Numbered from the stretch's first letter, positions 44,307 to 56,656 are shown. The stretch is DNA of 64,000 nucleotides from Paramacrobiotus metropolitanus (GCF_019649055.1 NW_026570236.1:1302001-1366000), one strand, 5' to 3'. The notes: generated by a model from the sequence alone, not told the origin. Translations and numbers: made by a program.

Positions 44307-45807
44307 GTTGGCTAATGTTGCGCAAACTGTAAATAAATGCATATCGCGCCTAATTATGCCTTGGTTTTGCACTTTTGCCATTACCGTGACCTTTTACTAA
44401 TGCTTGACCTTGATTTGCGTCATTTATCCGTATGTTGTGGTGAAGGGATAAAAGGTGGAAAAACTGTGAAACAAGAAAAACATTTGCAACCGGTTGAATA
44501 TTCTCTATTCGTTTTAACGAACAGTACAATCCTTTGTAAGGGAACAAATAGCACATCGTAATTCGTGACCGGTTATAAGTCACAGCACAATTTAACGTTT
44601 ACCAGCGGTGGTTGTTAAACCAGATCAGTGCACCAAGCGAGCGCCAGTACCACTGGAAAACGGTATTATATTAATTTTGTGGAATTGGAAAAGCGTGACG
44701 TACGCACTTCTTCGTGGCGTCAGACAAATTTTATGCTCTTAACTCGAAGACTTGATAGTAGCATCTCGCTGCGCTCGATGCAAATTAAGCTGTAAAAAAC
44801 TCACAATTTCAGCTCGTCGTTCAAAGATTACTACTTTGTAATCAAACATTTCTTGTTATAACTTGCACACAAAAAACACCATCCTACAAGAGCGACCTCT
44901 GTTACCGTATGGTACCTTGAGTAAATATTTGTCAGGAAGGCATTTTAATTAATTTCAAAGCCCCCATTCTGGCGTTATCTGTGGCTCGACTCAACACGAA
45001 TTGCAGAATGCTACAGCAGCCGCCACAAACAATTTTTCTTAATTACAAAATTTATGACCAGGAGAGGATTTGCTTAAATCACAATCATAGTAATTATTAA
45101 TATTATTAGTACTCTGTACACGTATTACCGTGCTACGTGCGCGCGTACGTTACTTGATAGAGGAGGTTTATGGCCGTAACTTTTATGCATCAGTCGTTGT
45201 ACAACCACTTTGTACAATATTTGTGTAGCATTTTTGAGGCATCATCATATATAAAATTAATGGCATGTACCGTAAAAATCGAATTATAAGCCCTGGGCTT
45301 CAAAAGTTGGAACGCCCTGCGGAGGGGCTTTAATTACGGGCATGGGCTTGTATTTTGGGGGGGCTATTATATTTCAAATGTGTTTTATTGGCAGCATTTG
45401 TGTGCATTTTATATAGCCCATGGGCATCTACATATTTCGGGGGAGCTCATAAATTTCGAACCACCTTAAGGGGGGCCCCAATTACGGGGAGAGCTTCTAT
45501 TGTGGAGGGTCCTATAATTCGATTTTTACGGTATATTGTTATTTGCTCAAATACACAGGAAATTCGCATACAACAAAAAGTATGTGGGGAAAAAGCATCG
45601 AGCATTACGGTATATGGGTTAGTGCAGCTAACCAATTTAATGCAAATATGACAGTTGTTTTTCCTAAGGCAGTAATGAATATAGTTATGAATTTTATTAC
45701 ATTCCACGTGAGATCTAGCTAAGCTGTAGTAATTTCACAGTGCTATAAGAAATTAGACCTCACATCGATAAATATTTGTCATTGTGCAAGTAGCATCGCC
45801 GTACGTT
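44307..45807. other. Intergenic with one MITE
   Basis: It begins with the short 3' UTR of the cysteine-rich gene. The only structure seen is the element at 45268-45533. No gene was recognised. Confidence 0.55.
45268..45533. mobile_element. MITE with 19-bp perfect TIRs and probable TA target duplication
   Basis: CCGTAAAAATCGAATTATA at 45270-45288 is exactly inverted at 45513-45531, and both ends are bordered by TA. The interior is rich in GGGGGCT and GCCC words and is itself partly self-complementary. It has no coding capacity. The CCGTAAAAATCG...TATAAGCCC termini resemble a MITE type that I recall as widespread in invertebrate genomes; I do not assign a superfamily. Confidence 0.8.
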
Positions 45808-47743
45808 ATGGCTGTAATCTGCCTGCAATTTCTGCTCTACATTTCGGTGGCAGGTAATTGTTACAATATTCTTATCAGACCATGTATGTCCACGATAATT
45901 TACATTTTTAGGCACTGCTTCTTCTGCCATAATTACCAACCATTCTTCTACGATCCCTGTTGTTACAAATGAAATATTCAGTGTTCCACAAAGTATTAGA
46001 ATTACTACCGCAACAATGCAAGAGCGCGATGCTGTACTAGAAACTCAAATTAAACCGATCTGGAGAAACATATTAGGTACAGTTAAGTACACTGCCAATA
46101 CTACTGTTATAAAATAATACCTACTACAGACAGCTGTGCATATTATTTTCAGCCGCTATTCTTAAGGGCGACTTGGATTTATTTATAACAAGCGATTCCG
46201 CTCCCGCGTCCGACCCACTGGCCACACCCAACGGAGAACTCATCCGCGAGATTTCTTACAATGTCAACGGGATCGCCAATGGTACACTGAACGCGAAGGA
46301 AACGAATGATCGATTTGATCGTTTGGTAAAGGCCAACACTCCGCCGGACCTATGGGCAGTCCTTACTGCCGATGGGCACTGGGAAGTTGTGTACAATTTC
46401 ACGGAATCCGCGAATCTGACGGTTCCTGACACCAAGCAAGGAGCTCTTCCTTTATCTGACGAGATTTCTTCTAGCAGACTGATAACTGATCTAGAATGGA
46501 AAAATTTAACGGATGCTGAAACGCCGAGTGGTGTAATGTACTGTTACAACCAAAGTGGCGGGAACTTTATACGTTACTGGGATCCTCATACAGTGACAGT
46601 CGGTAACGCCTCAACAAATTTTCAGACAAGACAAAAGCGAGCAGAAGCTTCGGAGGCCGATTTGATTTCGGCACTTTTGAGCATCAGTTCACAGAGCAAG
46701 ATGATTGGTGCACCGCAGTGTGACGACTGCATCTGTGGACTGCGAGGGTACAGTGTTTTGTTGAAAGGTCGTGTTCCTTCTGAACAGCTGCAGAATGTCA
46801 GTACCGAGATGGGCAACGTGTGGAAGTCCGTGTACGACGAAACACTGCAAAACCAAACGGGAGATATCATCCAATGGGAAGCGCATCCAGTAGACGATAC
46901 GCCGGATATAAGCTTAATTGATCCGTTATAGTAGGTCGAATTCTTTGTACCGTTGTTTGAAATGTGTTAATTGCGCAGTATTTGTTTACTGACCTATGCT
47001 GACTTACTACTGTACTTATTCATTATTGTATTGCAGCGGAAATCTAACACATCTTACCTACGCGGTTATTGTGAACGGCGTTTCACCTGAAGAATTTGGT
47101 CTCCCGGAAATTACGGAGAACGACTTGAAGCGCTACGGAACCAGTTTAACATACCCACCATGTTTTCGATGCCGGCCCTTTTTTAATGACTGGATGTTTG
47201 TGAGTGGTTTGGGCAATTCGACGAGCGACACTGCAGCAGTGAACTTGAAGAGAGCGCTGGATAATAGTTTCAATGAATGGAATAAAAAAATCGCGCGCCG
47301 AGGCCCTTTGTCCATCGAACCCGAATATCTGACCACCCGTAATTTTTCAACTGGGTAAATCTGCCTGAGCGCTTTAAGATTTATGTAAGAAGTCTCTGGC
47401 TTCTCATTAAACTGACTCCGTGCTATGTGCTTCCCAGTAAAGACACTAATCTAAAACGAGACCTTGCTGATTACTGACCAATACGTTTTATCCCGCATAT
47501 AGGAACATTTCGCTGCACATGGTATTCTATGTAATGCGCGTACCGTCCGGAGTCAGCTGGAATATGCTGCAGGATCTGGACACGCCGTCCAAGGAGGTGC
47601 TAGAGCGACACTTCCGAGCGGAAGTGGGACCTAATATTACCGTGTACCCGAGTATGCAGGACGTAGCGCAGTTTTTATCCGAATCATTCGCCGTATCCCT
47701 ACCTCAACTGGCTGCCATTGTGCAGGATGATCGCGATCAGTGA
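45808..47743 (+). CDS. Orphan secreted glycoprotein (458 aa)
   Basis: Exons 45808-45853, 46153-46924, 47037-47354 and 47503-47743 are joined in phases 1, 2 and 2 to give 458 aa. Exon 1 is a signal peptide (MAVICLQFLLYISVAG). The body has about a dozen N-x-S/T sequons, a dibasic KRAE site near residue 170, a CDDCICGLRGYSVLLKG segment and a PPCFRCRPFF segment in exon 3. Exons 3 and 4 contain LTYAVIVNG and LHMVFYVMRVPSGVSW, which look like strands of one repeated fold. No TM helix or GPI-like tail is visible. The donor of exon 2 (GTTATA) is weak, but it is the only one that keeps the frame, and the frame otherwise closes at a TAG two codons later. I recognise no family. It could be an extracellular or secretory-pathway protein processed at KR. 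Confidence 0.65.
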
Positions 47744-48117
47744 TTGCTGTTTGCGACATTCTGTACTCCCTACGAGTAGTTACAAATATAAAGTATGTAT
47801 AACGATAATTCTATACAGAGCGAGAGATTGCAAATACGAGTACAGTATATAGATAAAATATAAGCTAAGTATTGTCATTAATGTGATGATAAGTAATCAT
47901 AGTATATGAACTGTATTTAATTTGTCATCGCGTGATAATGTTGTTTATTTAATCAGGCAGTGTGCACAGCCGATGTGTCTGTACAATTATTGCAGCAAAT
48001 GTGTTACTCGTGAATTTGTTCTATGACTCTCGTTTTCTGTTTCAAGGTTTTACGAATTTGTACATCGGATCAGTCGAAAACGTTCAGTAGAAAAAAACAA
48101 TTCAAGCAGTTGTAATG
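47744..48117. other. Convergent 3' region, glycoprotein / GPCR
   Basis: The two genes converge here. AATATAAA near 47786 (plus) and TTTATT at 47944-47949 (minus AATAAA) are possible poly(A) signals. Nothing else was seen. Confidence 0.5.
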
Positions 48118-49173
48118 CTATGTCCTAAAACAAAACCTTCGAAACAACGCAGCAATGTCAGATCTTAAGTCCGGTACAATAACTGCAAAGAAAACAGGAT
48201 CTAGTGCCGCTTGTAAAACGTATAATCCTTGGCAGACTTCAAGAACGGTGGTATACGATGACAGATCGACAAAGCACCATACCGTGTAGAACGTATCCAA
48301 CGGTGTCCATGTCACCACCACGCTCAACGTCAACGCGGTAAAAACAGCAAACGCTTTGGTGCCTTTGCGGGGCGCAGCCGGACGTTTGATTTTCGTTGAA
48401 CCATTCGAACTGGACTTTGATAACTTGGTATGATTCGGCCCGGTATTTCCACCGGTTTCTTCCAGTTCCACTTTTAGTCCTACCTTGCGCTGGCGTTTTA
48501 TCATATATAGTAAATACGGATACGTAATAACAATCAAAACGTTGGGTAGCGCGTAAATCATCATCTGCATTGTTATGTTCCACACCGGCATTTCCGCATT
48601 GTTGAGGATGCAGCCGAAAGTTTCCACAGGAAGCCGGTATAGTAAAACATCCAAAACAACACCAGGCAGTGCGACAATGTGAACATACAACCATGTAAAA
48701 ATCACCAAAACCCATGCGCAGCGCACCGAATGGTGTTGACGATAGGAATGCGGAAAGGTCACCGCCCAGATACGGTTAATTGTAATGAGGATATGAGAGT
48801 ACATCACTAAACCGGCAGCGACGGTGATTCCGTACTGGTATACGGTGCATAAATCATCGCCCAGACACCAGTATGGCGAAATAAAATTGAGGATATCCAG
48901 CGGGTTATCGAGAATGGCAAAGCAGATATTCGCTACGAGAACGCTGGTTAAATAAACGTTAAAAGGAACCGTCAGCCGTTTGCTGCTGATAAACGCTGCC
49001 AGTATTAAACTGTTGAAGATAACCGCCCAGGGGAGTATTATGACTTCCAGCGCCGGAATAACACGCCACTGGAACTGCCACGCTGTGGAATTGTCAGTAA
49101 GATTAGAAAGTTCAGTTTGAGTACGATCGCCGTAAGTTGAGTTGTCACTGGAATTCACTAACTGCATTTGCAA
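48118..49173 (-). CDS. Rhodopsin-class (class A) GPCR, intronless, 351 aa
   Basis: Single-exon frame of 351 aa with seven hydrophobic helices and an N-terminus carrying four N-glycosylation sequons. Helix 1 begins with LEVIILPWAVIFNSLILAAF. The conserved disulfide pair is present: Cys at the top of TM3 (DDLCTVYQYG) and Cys in extracellular loop 2 (FGCILNN). Core motifs are altered. The TM2 Asp is Asn (LVANICF). DRY is replaced by NRI (ITINRIWAVTFP). CWxP is TWTP. NPxxY is DPVFF. Intracellular loop 3 is Ser/Lys-rich (KLSKSSSNGSTKIKR). This is a seven-pass plasma-membrane receptor of unknown ligand, perhaps peptide. The style reminds me of the large lineage-specific receptor expansions of tardigrades, but that is an impression only. 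The start ATG is the first in frame before the glycosylated N-terminus. Confidence 0.85.
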   Translation of the reverse strand: MQMQLVNSSDNSTYGDRTQTELSNLTDNSTAWQFQWRVIPALEVIILPWAVIFNSLILAAFISSKRLTVPFNVYLTSVLVANICFAILDNPLDILNFISPYWCLGDDLCTVYQYGITVAAGLVMYSHILITINRIWAVTFPHSYRQHHSVRCAWVLVIFTWLYVHIVALPGVVLDVLLYRLPVETFGCILNNAEMPVWNITMQMMIYALPNVLIVITYPYLLYMIKRQRKVGLKVELEETGGNTGPNHTKLSKSSSNGSTKIKRPAAPRKGTKAFAVFTALTLSVVVTWTPLDTFYTVWCFVDLSSYTTVLEVCQGLYVLQAALDPVFFAVIVPDLRSDIAALFRRFCFRT

Positions 49174-50647
49174 AAACGGTTAATCACATTATTGTGAAAT
49201 ATGCAGATCGTCCGCGTCGTGTCTAAGGGTTTTCCTTATAGAGGACGCTTCGTGAAAGTGAAACTCCGACATATAGCTGCATTACTGTACTACGTAGATA
49301 GGAGTTATAGCCAGCCAAACTTTTTCCCCATTTCCGATCTACCCTGTATCCTGTGAAGTGTGAACCTGTCTTTGCAACTAGAGCAAACAGGTTAAGGGTA
49401 TCTGATAACAAAAGTAAACAGATTTTCTTCCTGGGTTAATTAGACCCTGCCTTAAAAGAGCGTTTTTTCATATTTGTTTTACGGCAACATGATCCCGTGC
49501 AGCCACCTGCAGTAGCAAGCCCACACTTATTGCAACGTGACGCAACCTGCAAAGTGACGTTTGATGCCATGGCCAGGCTTTGCTGGTGAGACAACTTAGT
49601 CGGTAAATGACTAAATGCGATATGGCAATGTGCGATTATGGTAGTGAATTCAAATTCAACCGGAAACCTATCTACGCAAAAGTCCGCTTGACATCAGAGT
49701 TCAGAATTCATATCTACGAGTTTTTGTTAACCTTCGTTTTTTAAAATACTCTCCGCTTAATGGCCTCAGACATTAAGCGAATAAGCACAATTGTAGTTAA
49801 CATCGTAAGAATGAGGAGTAAAGAAAATTACAGTAATTATCGCTTTTGCTGAATAAAATCAATCAGGGCGACATTTAACAATGCAGCTGTAGTTACTAGT
49901 GTCTGTATTACCATAAACATACAGACATGGCGACATTTGGTAAGGGTAAGAAACTAAGCAAAATTAACGATTTTATTTTTATCATAGGTTGGTATAATTA
50001 CAGCATATTATTTGATTATTTGAATGACGAAAGCCGTTATATCTTTACGCTCTGTGTTACTTGCTCCGTTGTTCGTAATTTTAGACGGGAAAAACATATA
50101 ATAATTATAATTATATGTATGGTATATACGAGTACATATGTTGACGATACATATAATTCATGTATGTATTCATTCGCGGGTAGTCTTTGTGTGTTATACG
50201 TCAAGGCGGTCAAGCTATATCCTAATGCGACTGTAATTAGTTTTTTCGTATTTTTGCAGTATTCAGTTGGATTATACCTCTTCGGTAAACGATGCTTTTC
50301 TAAGAATTTTTGGAAATTTTAATAGCGCATATCACATAAAGTTTTCATTAAGGTCGGCATAAACCAGTTAATTTGCGTTTTCGCTCCGGCCCGGTCTGCA
50401 ACAGTATAATATATTATGGCATAAACCTTGGTGTTCTATACCCTAGCTAGTGCTTATATTGCCAACCCTGGGTACTTTTCTTCCAATACCGTTGTATTCC
50501 TTTATAGTACTTCCCTCAGGGTATTCCCTTGTACACGATTTATCGATTACTATCCCAACATCGTATAAAAGCATGACAGATCTAAGCGGCCTGACTGGCA
50601 ACATTGTTGTTTCAAATTTCGTTATTTTCTTAAACCACTGGTCGGCC
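49174..50647. other. Intergenic GPCR / cyclase-like gene A
   Basis: It contains the promoters of both divergent genes. A 131-codon open frame at 49927-50322 shows no recognisable domain and is AT-rich in composition. It could hide a short 5' exon (ATGGCGACATTTG followed by GTAAGG), but nothing confirms it. Confidence 0.45.
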
Positions 50648-53600
50648 ATGTACGGCATCCTGCTAGAAAGTATTGTGACCTTTATCAAAAAGGCATACAG
50701 CGAAGAGAAATGGGAGCTGATCCGCAAAAGTGCCCGGGTAGATCAGGAAAACTTTAGCGCGCACCAAGTGTACGCGGAAACGGTCATTCCACGTATTGTC
50801 GATGCGTGCCACAACCACCTTGGGATACCAAAAGAAGACATCCTGATTTCCTTTGGGAAGACGTACGTGGACTTTATCTCGCACTATGGCTACGATAAGA
50901 TTCTGAAAGTTGTGGGACGGAACTTCCGGGATTTCCTCAACGGACTGGACAACATCCACGAATACCTGCGCTTCTCCTATCCCAAACTGAAACCACCCAG
51001 CTTTTTCTGCGAACAGGAAAGTCGCACGGGTTTGGTACTGCATTATCGCAGTCGGCGGCGGTATGATGGCTATACCCATTATGTCATGGGAATTGTCAAG
51101 TCCGTGGGGAGGACTTTCTACAAACAAGATATTTCAGTCAGCGTTTTAAAACAGGAAACTACCGGCAACATGGTGCATGTCACCTATCAGCTCAGCTTTG
51201 ATAATTCGGGTAAGTTTGTTGTCATATTCCTGTACGGAATTCTGAAAATACGCCGGCATAGCGATACAAACAGACAGACGAATTTAATGGGCTTCGTGTC
51301 ACTGTATTTCGCGGATCACTCGACTGCCTAGGGTAGACAGTCTGCCTCTGCAGATTCGTTACTGCAGTGCAAAGGAGGTTCAACGTTCATTTCTTAGCAT
51401 TGACCAATGCCAACTACATTATTAAATTCAAAACTCTTGATCTCGTGGGTTGCACTGTAAAAAACCTGCGAACAAAAAGATGAATTTAAACCGAAATAAA
51501 GGAGTATTTCTTTCAAGTCAGATTAACAGTACATTTTGAAGGTTATCCAGAATAACGAAATTTTTTTCCTGTCTCCACTAAACGAAAGGCGTCTTCTGCG
51601 GTTTTTTCTGCCAAAAATCTCATTTTTGGGTAAAAGGAATTATCTTTTAAGGTCTGCTAAAATAGACTATAATTATTACACAGATATCGTTTAAGTGTGT
51701 AACCGTCTGATGTTTCTATCTATTTACGGGAAAATCCTGGCGCCCGTGATAATGTGCTGCCTATCCCGGGCGTTCCCAAACACACGTTCAGTGAAGCGTA
51801 TACGATAGGATAAACCACTCGTTATTTATCAGCCCACGACAATGTGCGTGTTATTGGCGCTAACATTCAGCACATAATAGCCCAAATTGCTTGACAGCCA
51901 GCTTATTAAGTTTATTGATTTAGCCAGGTACGTATACACTTGTGAATATTTATTCATGTCGGCTGTAGCGGCAACGCACTCAGGATGCTGCGTTTCAAGA
52001 CTAGGTCGCATAAAAAGGAACGGGAAGAGATATGATGGCAAATCAAACCATTGCGATTACGCAAACGCCTTCGTTACGCTCACGATGATCTGTTTTCGGA
52101 CACGATGTACACTGCCCAATCAAACCGGCCAGATGAAACTTTACGGGGATTTCACTAACAAAGCAAAAACCCTGATTAGGAATAACCCAAACATTATGCC
52201 CGAGTGTAGAAATGGCCTTTTTGCAGTTTGCGTCGTTTAATTAATAAAAGACGTATATACTTCACGTGCACGTCATTCAGAGCTTGTTAATGCTATCCAG
52301 CCATGTATACCGTATTCGCACTCGCTCGTGCATGATGGGGAGAACCTTACCGACGCAATGCAAAACCGCGCCGGAAATTAAAAAATGGTCACTTTGGCCT
52401 TGGCATTTTATTGCATGAGTGTGCGAAAATTCCACTCGAAAATACGTGTTACGTAACGGTATTACCCTTTTTCTTGTAATATTAGCCGAGACAACTATGT
52501 AAATAGTGCCGCAATTAAATTACATTAAACTTGGTGGTGCACAATGCGGATTAACCTTATTTATCGCAAGCAAGCGGAGGGCAATTACTCCAGTCTATAT
52601 AGCTACCAACGAACTAGGTTGGTCGATACAGTAAATACAAAACGTAATTTTCGAATCCAAAAATCAAGAGACCCATCCGAATTCCTTGATGAAAAGGCGT
52701 CGAACCAAAGAAATGCATAAAGTGTGGCAATGTTTCGTAACCGTATTGGCGTTTCGGTCACTGTAAAATTAGATAACTTTATGATAGTCCTTTCAAATTG
52801 TAATAGTCACATTTCATGCTCACTTAATAAATTGCGCCTAATCATTTTCCATCCTAGTTTACAAGGTTTTCTTTTGTTTCTGTAGCTTATCAAGAAGAGG
52901 AAAAGCGAGAAAACACCCAGAATCTTCCACTGCGTATGGATGTGTTTTATGACCTTTTCCCCTTTCACATCCTGTTCGACCGTGACATGATTATCCGCAG
53001 CATCGGTAAAAGCCTGCGGGCCACCATTGATGAGATCACCGGGTACGATGTTACTCAAGTGTTCTCATTAAAGAAGCCCCTGGTTGATTTTTCCTGGGAT
53101 GCGGTAAGTGTGGGATCGGGCCAGATTGTTTGTTTACCTGTTACTTAAATAAAGTAGATAAAAGATTTTCAGGGTCATTAATCAGGTATCCTCGATCACT
53201 GTACGCAAAAGTGCCGCTAGGCATTTGTTGATTGTACCTGTACGGCTGTACGCAAATTCAAAGAATTTGATGAGTTAGGGATATTTTCAAACACCAGCGA
53301 TGCTACTATACACCGAGTTTCTGTGGGGCTGTGAGAGTGACTTTGTTTACAAGCTCCATGTGCTGTCTTTGTGCAATAGATCATTGGGCGTACCAACACA
53401 ATGTTCGAATTGGCAACGATTGATCCCATCCGGGGACGGGAAGAGACCGGGGATGAGGACGAAGCATACACGTGGACAGATACCAACGGTAAATAGTGCA
53501 GTTAGTTACTCGTACGTAATAAATCTCTTATTTAATACCCCTTAGTTTTAATCCCGTCAGGCTAATAGGAATTTTTAATTCAACGATAATTACCGTTTGC

Positions 53601-56600
53601 TAAGATTCAACCAGAATATGCTTAAAAGTTTGAGTGATTGTTTATTGCCGTAATTTTTTAAAATTATTTGCCGCCTTTAAGTTATGTGTAATTTTAACAT
53701 AAGAGATAAGAGATTGATCGCGTTATTTATGTATATAATAAATAGGAAAAAAGCGCACATCCGTGGTATCCATCTCACAAGACGATGATTCCGGTACATT
53801 TCTCCGTCTGAAAGGTCAAATGTTGTTTGTCAGAGAATGGGAGTCCATGCTGTTTCTGGGCACGGCTGTGTAAGTTAATTTCTTCCGCTGCCGTAATGAA
53901 TGGCGCAATCCTGGCCGCTCGATTAAACTTGAAAAACATGACCCGGCCATCCATTCTCACAGTTGAATGGCTGTTATTACGGCCTTTACACGCATGCAAC
54001 GCTTATAACTGTCACATTATGCAGATTGCAGGATTTGGATGCACTGTGTCAGACGGGATTGTACCTGAACGATTTGAGTATGCACGATAATAGCCGGGAT
54101 TTAGTGCTGGCTGGAGCACAGCAAGGCATCGAAATGAAATTGATTTTAAAACAGGTAAGTGAATGGAGTCGTCAAAAGTAAATGGTTCGTAAGAAAACGG
54201 ATAGAAAAAACCTGGCACATTTGGCGGGAAATTAATCAAATCTGATGTCGGATGTCCGTGTGGTGCAGTGAACTTTGCAGTTGCTGCCCTGTGACCTTGA
54301 TAAACGCTTATTACAAGTCTGATATTCATGAATCGCTGCACAAATGAATTAAGTATTTCAGCATGTGAGCGTCGTTTTTCGCCTTAAAAATGAAAGGTAC
54401 AAATACAGACAGTTTTCAGACACAATTCAAGTACAGTACAGATAATGCAGTACAGTACAGTCCCTACAGATACAATAGATATACCATAGCCGTTGCTCTA
54501 GGAGTGCGAGAGTCATTCCTCTCGCGCTCCTAGAGCAACGGCAATGGACATACAGATATTATTAGCAATACACAAACAGATAAGTAAGTACAATACACTG
54601 TAGAGATACATGTCCCTGGTTATTTACTGTACATCCACAACTCAAAGTAGAAGGATCTACCCAAAGTCCATGTATATGCCCAGTATAGTTGGATACACCG
54701 TTTATCTGCAAAAGCAAAACAGAACATGGACAAGTTTACAATTTAAAAACCGAACAAACTCATAAACGATAAAACTTCGAATGGCTAAGTTCTAAAGTTT
54801 TGCAAAGCATATTATCACATGTGCCAGTTAAAAGCGCGCCGGCTACAACAAAATAGCATCCCGAAAATCTTGAAATGCCTGGCACGCTCACTCATTCATG
54901 CATTCATTCATATACCAGGAGCAGACAACCCGTTTAACAGGACTTCAATGTCAGGTCGGTAAAAATGCAGCAAAAAATTACAGAAGAGATTATTTAAACA
55001 GATCAACAGTTTTCAGAGTGAACTTAAACAGCTCACACCGCTAGCATTGAGTATCTGTGAATTAACTTTTTGAATCCGCTCAAAAACGTTCTGTAACCGC
55101 AAGGCCAGCGTGCTTTCTCCGGTTTTCTGTTTCACTCTGGCTTGGATTCGTTTCGGCTTCCGGAGATTGTACTGCGGTGATGCAAATCGTGACGGATAAA
55201 ATAATTTTCGTTTTGTATAATTGTATTTAGGAGCAATCACGTACAAAGCAGCTGGACGATACGCTCCGTCAATTGGAATCGGAAAGGCACCGCAGCAAGG
55301 AGCTGCTGTATAAAATGCTGCCCAAAGCACTTGCCAATGTACTGATTTCCCGTGCGGAACAGAACGGTCTGGAGCTCGTACCGAACGATACGATGGACTT
55401 GGCCCAACAAGCCACTCTCTTTGTCTGTTCTATCCAGACACTCGATGGCCAGCCCGGTCCCCTGGAGACGGCGCAGTCCGACAATCTCCAACAACTAATA
55501 CAGCTGCAACGCCAGATGGAGATGTTTTCCGAACGATTTGGTTATTACAAGGTACCCTATTTATGATTTCATGGTGCAAGAGAATGCCAGTACATGTACA
55601 TTTGATTTTCCTACTGTTTCCTTTCTATTACAAGCTGGACTTTATTTTATCGTCAATAGCGTGATAACAATATCAAGATCTAATTACGTTTAAGCGAAAC
55701 AGCATTCTCTATTACAAGTAATGTTACCTTCTTTAACTTGTTTTTTTGTCCATTATACGTAAACTGGTAGAATATTCGCAGTTCACAATATGGTACGTTG
55801 TACAGATACCATTTAAAACGCAAAAAGAAAGAAAAACTTTCTCTGACAATCCGTTAATTTATCTGTAGATGCAAAAGGTGGCGCATGTTGTGTTAAAAGT
55901 GGCGGCGTAATAAGCAGTGAAATATAGCCAGTTTAATTTTTTTACCATACATAATATACTAACAGTTTCTAGCGCAAAAATTGTTTTGGTAGATTGAAAC
56001 TACACGACATCATTTCATGGCAGCCAGTGGCATTCCAACTGGTACCGAAGTCACCGAAGAGAACGCCTGCTTTTTGGCCAAAAAGGTCTTCCGCTTTGCC
56101 AGTGGATTGTCGCGGCTGAGAGTCTGCATGGGTAAACAAGCTAAAGAATTCTTCAATCCCAAAACAATGTGTGCTCTCTATAGTTTAAATTTGGTTGATC
56201 ATATAGCGATTTGCACGGGTCCAACGGTCTTCGCAGTGATTGGTTCCCGGTTTCCGCGGATGTGCCTTTTTGGACAAACTGTGGCTACTGCCAATGCCAT
56301 GGTCGAACTCATGAAAGTAAGATATACAATCTATGTAGTTCTATTTTACAAATCAAGTTGCGAAAGCTTCCTGGAACCCACAAAAGAATATATGTAATAT
56401 TATTAATGTGTCTGGTCGTACATTTTTATATTTTATTCAGCCTACAGAAAACCAGCCACAAATTCTGGTATCGGAAACGACTAAATTGCGCCTGCCCAAA
56501 GATACCGGACAAAAATTTGTACATGGTCCACCGATTGCTGGAAAGGTTGCTGGAAAAGTAAGAGCTTCGATTACAGTATTAGCAATTAAGTATCTAAATA

Positions 56601-56656
56601 AGTGGTCTTTGCAGGAGAAAGACATCAAGACCTACGTTTTACAGCAGCAGCAGTAA
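50648..56656 (+). CDS. Atypical soluble guanylyl cyclase-like gas sensor, copy A (cyclase site degenerate)
   Basis: The model has ten exons: 50648-51209, 52886-53103, 53380-53488, 53746-53869, 54025-54154, 55231-55551, 55993-56131, 56207-56316, 56441-56557 and 56615-56656. All phases agree and give 623 aa. The family is the insect Gyc-88E/89D type: MYGILLES at the N-terminus, the HNOB heme domain (1-187), the HNOBA/PAS-like domain (about 200-370, with [20 protein letters not shown]), a signalling coiled coil (382-408), and a cyclase fold (409-600). Heme features are kept: His104 in NIHEYL and Y133-x-S135-x-R137. In the cyclase fold the residues needed for catalysis are replaced: Asp of LFSDI by Cys447 (LFVCSI), Asp of IGDAYM by His494 (TRHHFM), and Asn and Arg of TVNTASR by Ala561 and Ala565 (TVATANA). 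It is therefore predicted to sense a diatomic gas but not to make cGMP. An in-frame upstream ATG (50573) exists; MYG was chosen from family consensus. Confidence 0.88.
51210..52885 (+). other. Intron 1 of cyclase-like gene A
   Basis: Intron of 1676 bp between GTAAGT and TGTAG. No repeat or nested gene was recognised. The same intron in copy B is only 65 bp. Confidence 0.6.
54489..54542. repeat. Hairpin with 24-bp arms in intron 5 of cyclase-like gene A
   Basis: GCCGTTGCTCTAGGAGTGCG (start of the left arm, 54489-54512) pairs with 54519-54542 with a single mismatch across a 6-base loop (TCATTC). The arm is far more GC-rich than the intron around it. It lies on the transcribed strand of the gene. 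Confidence 0.75.

Noticed and set aside
49927-50322. 131-codon open frame upstream of cyclase-like gene A
   Set aside because: It is AT-rich, low in complexity and has no domain. The possible splice donor after ATGGCGACATTTG has no identifiable partner.
50450-50647. 66-residue N-terminal extension of cyclase-like gene A
   Set aside because: The frame is open upstream, but family members begin at MYG(I/L/F), and copy B begins there with a strong start context. The extension has no counterpart in copy B.
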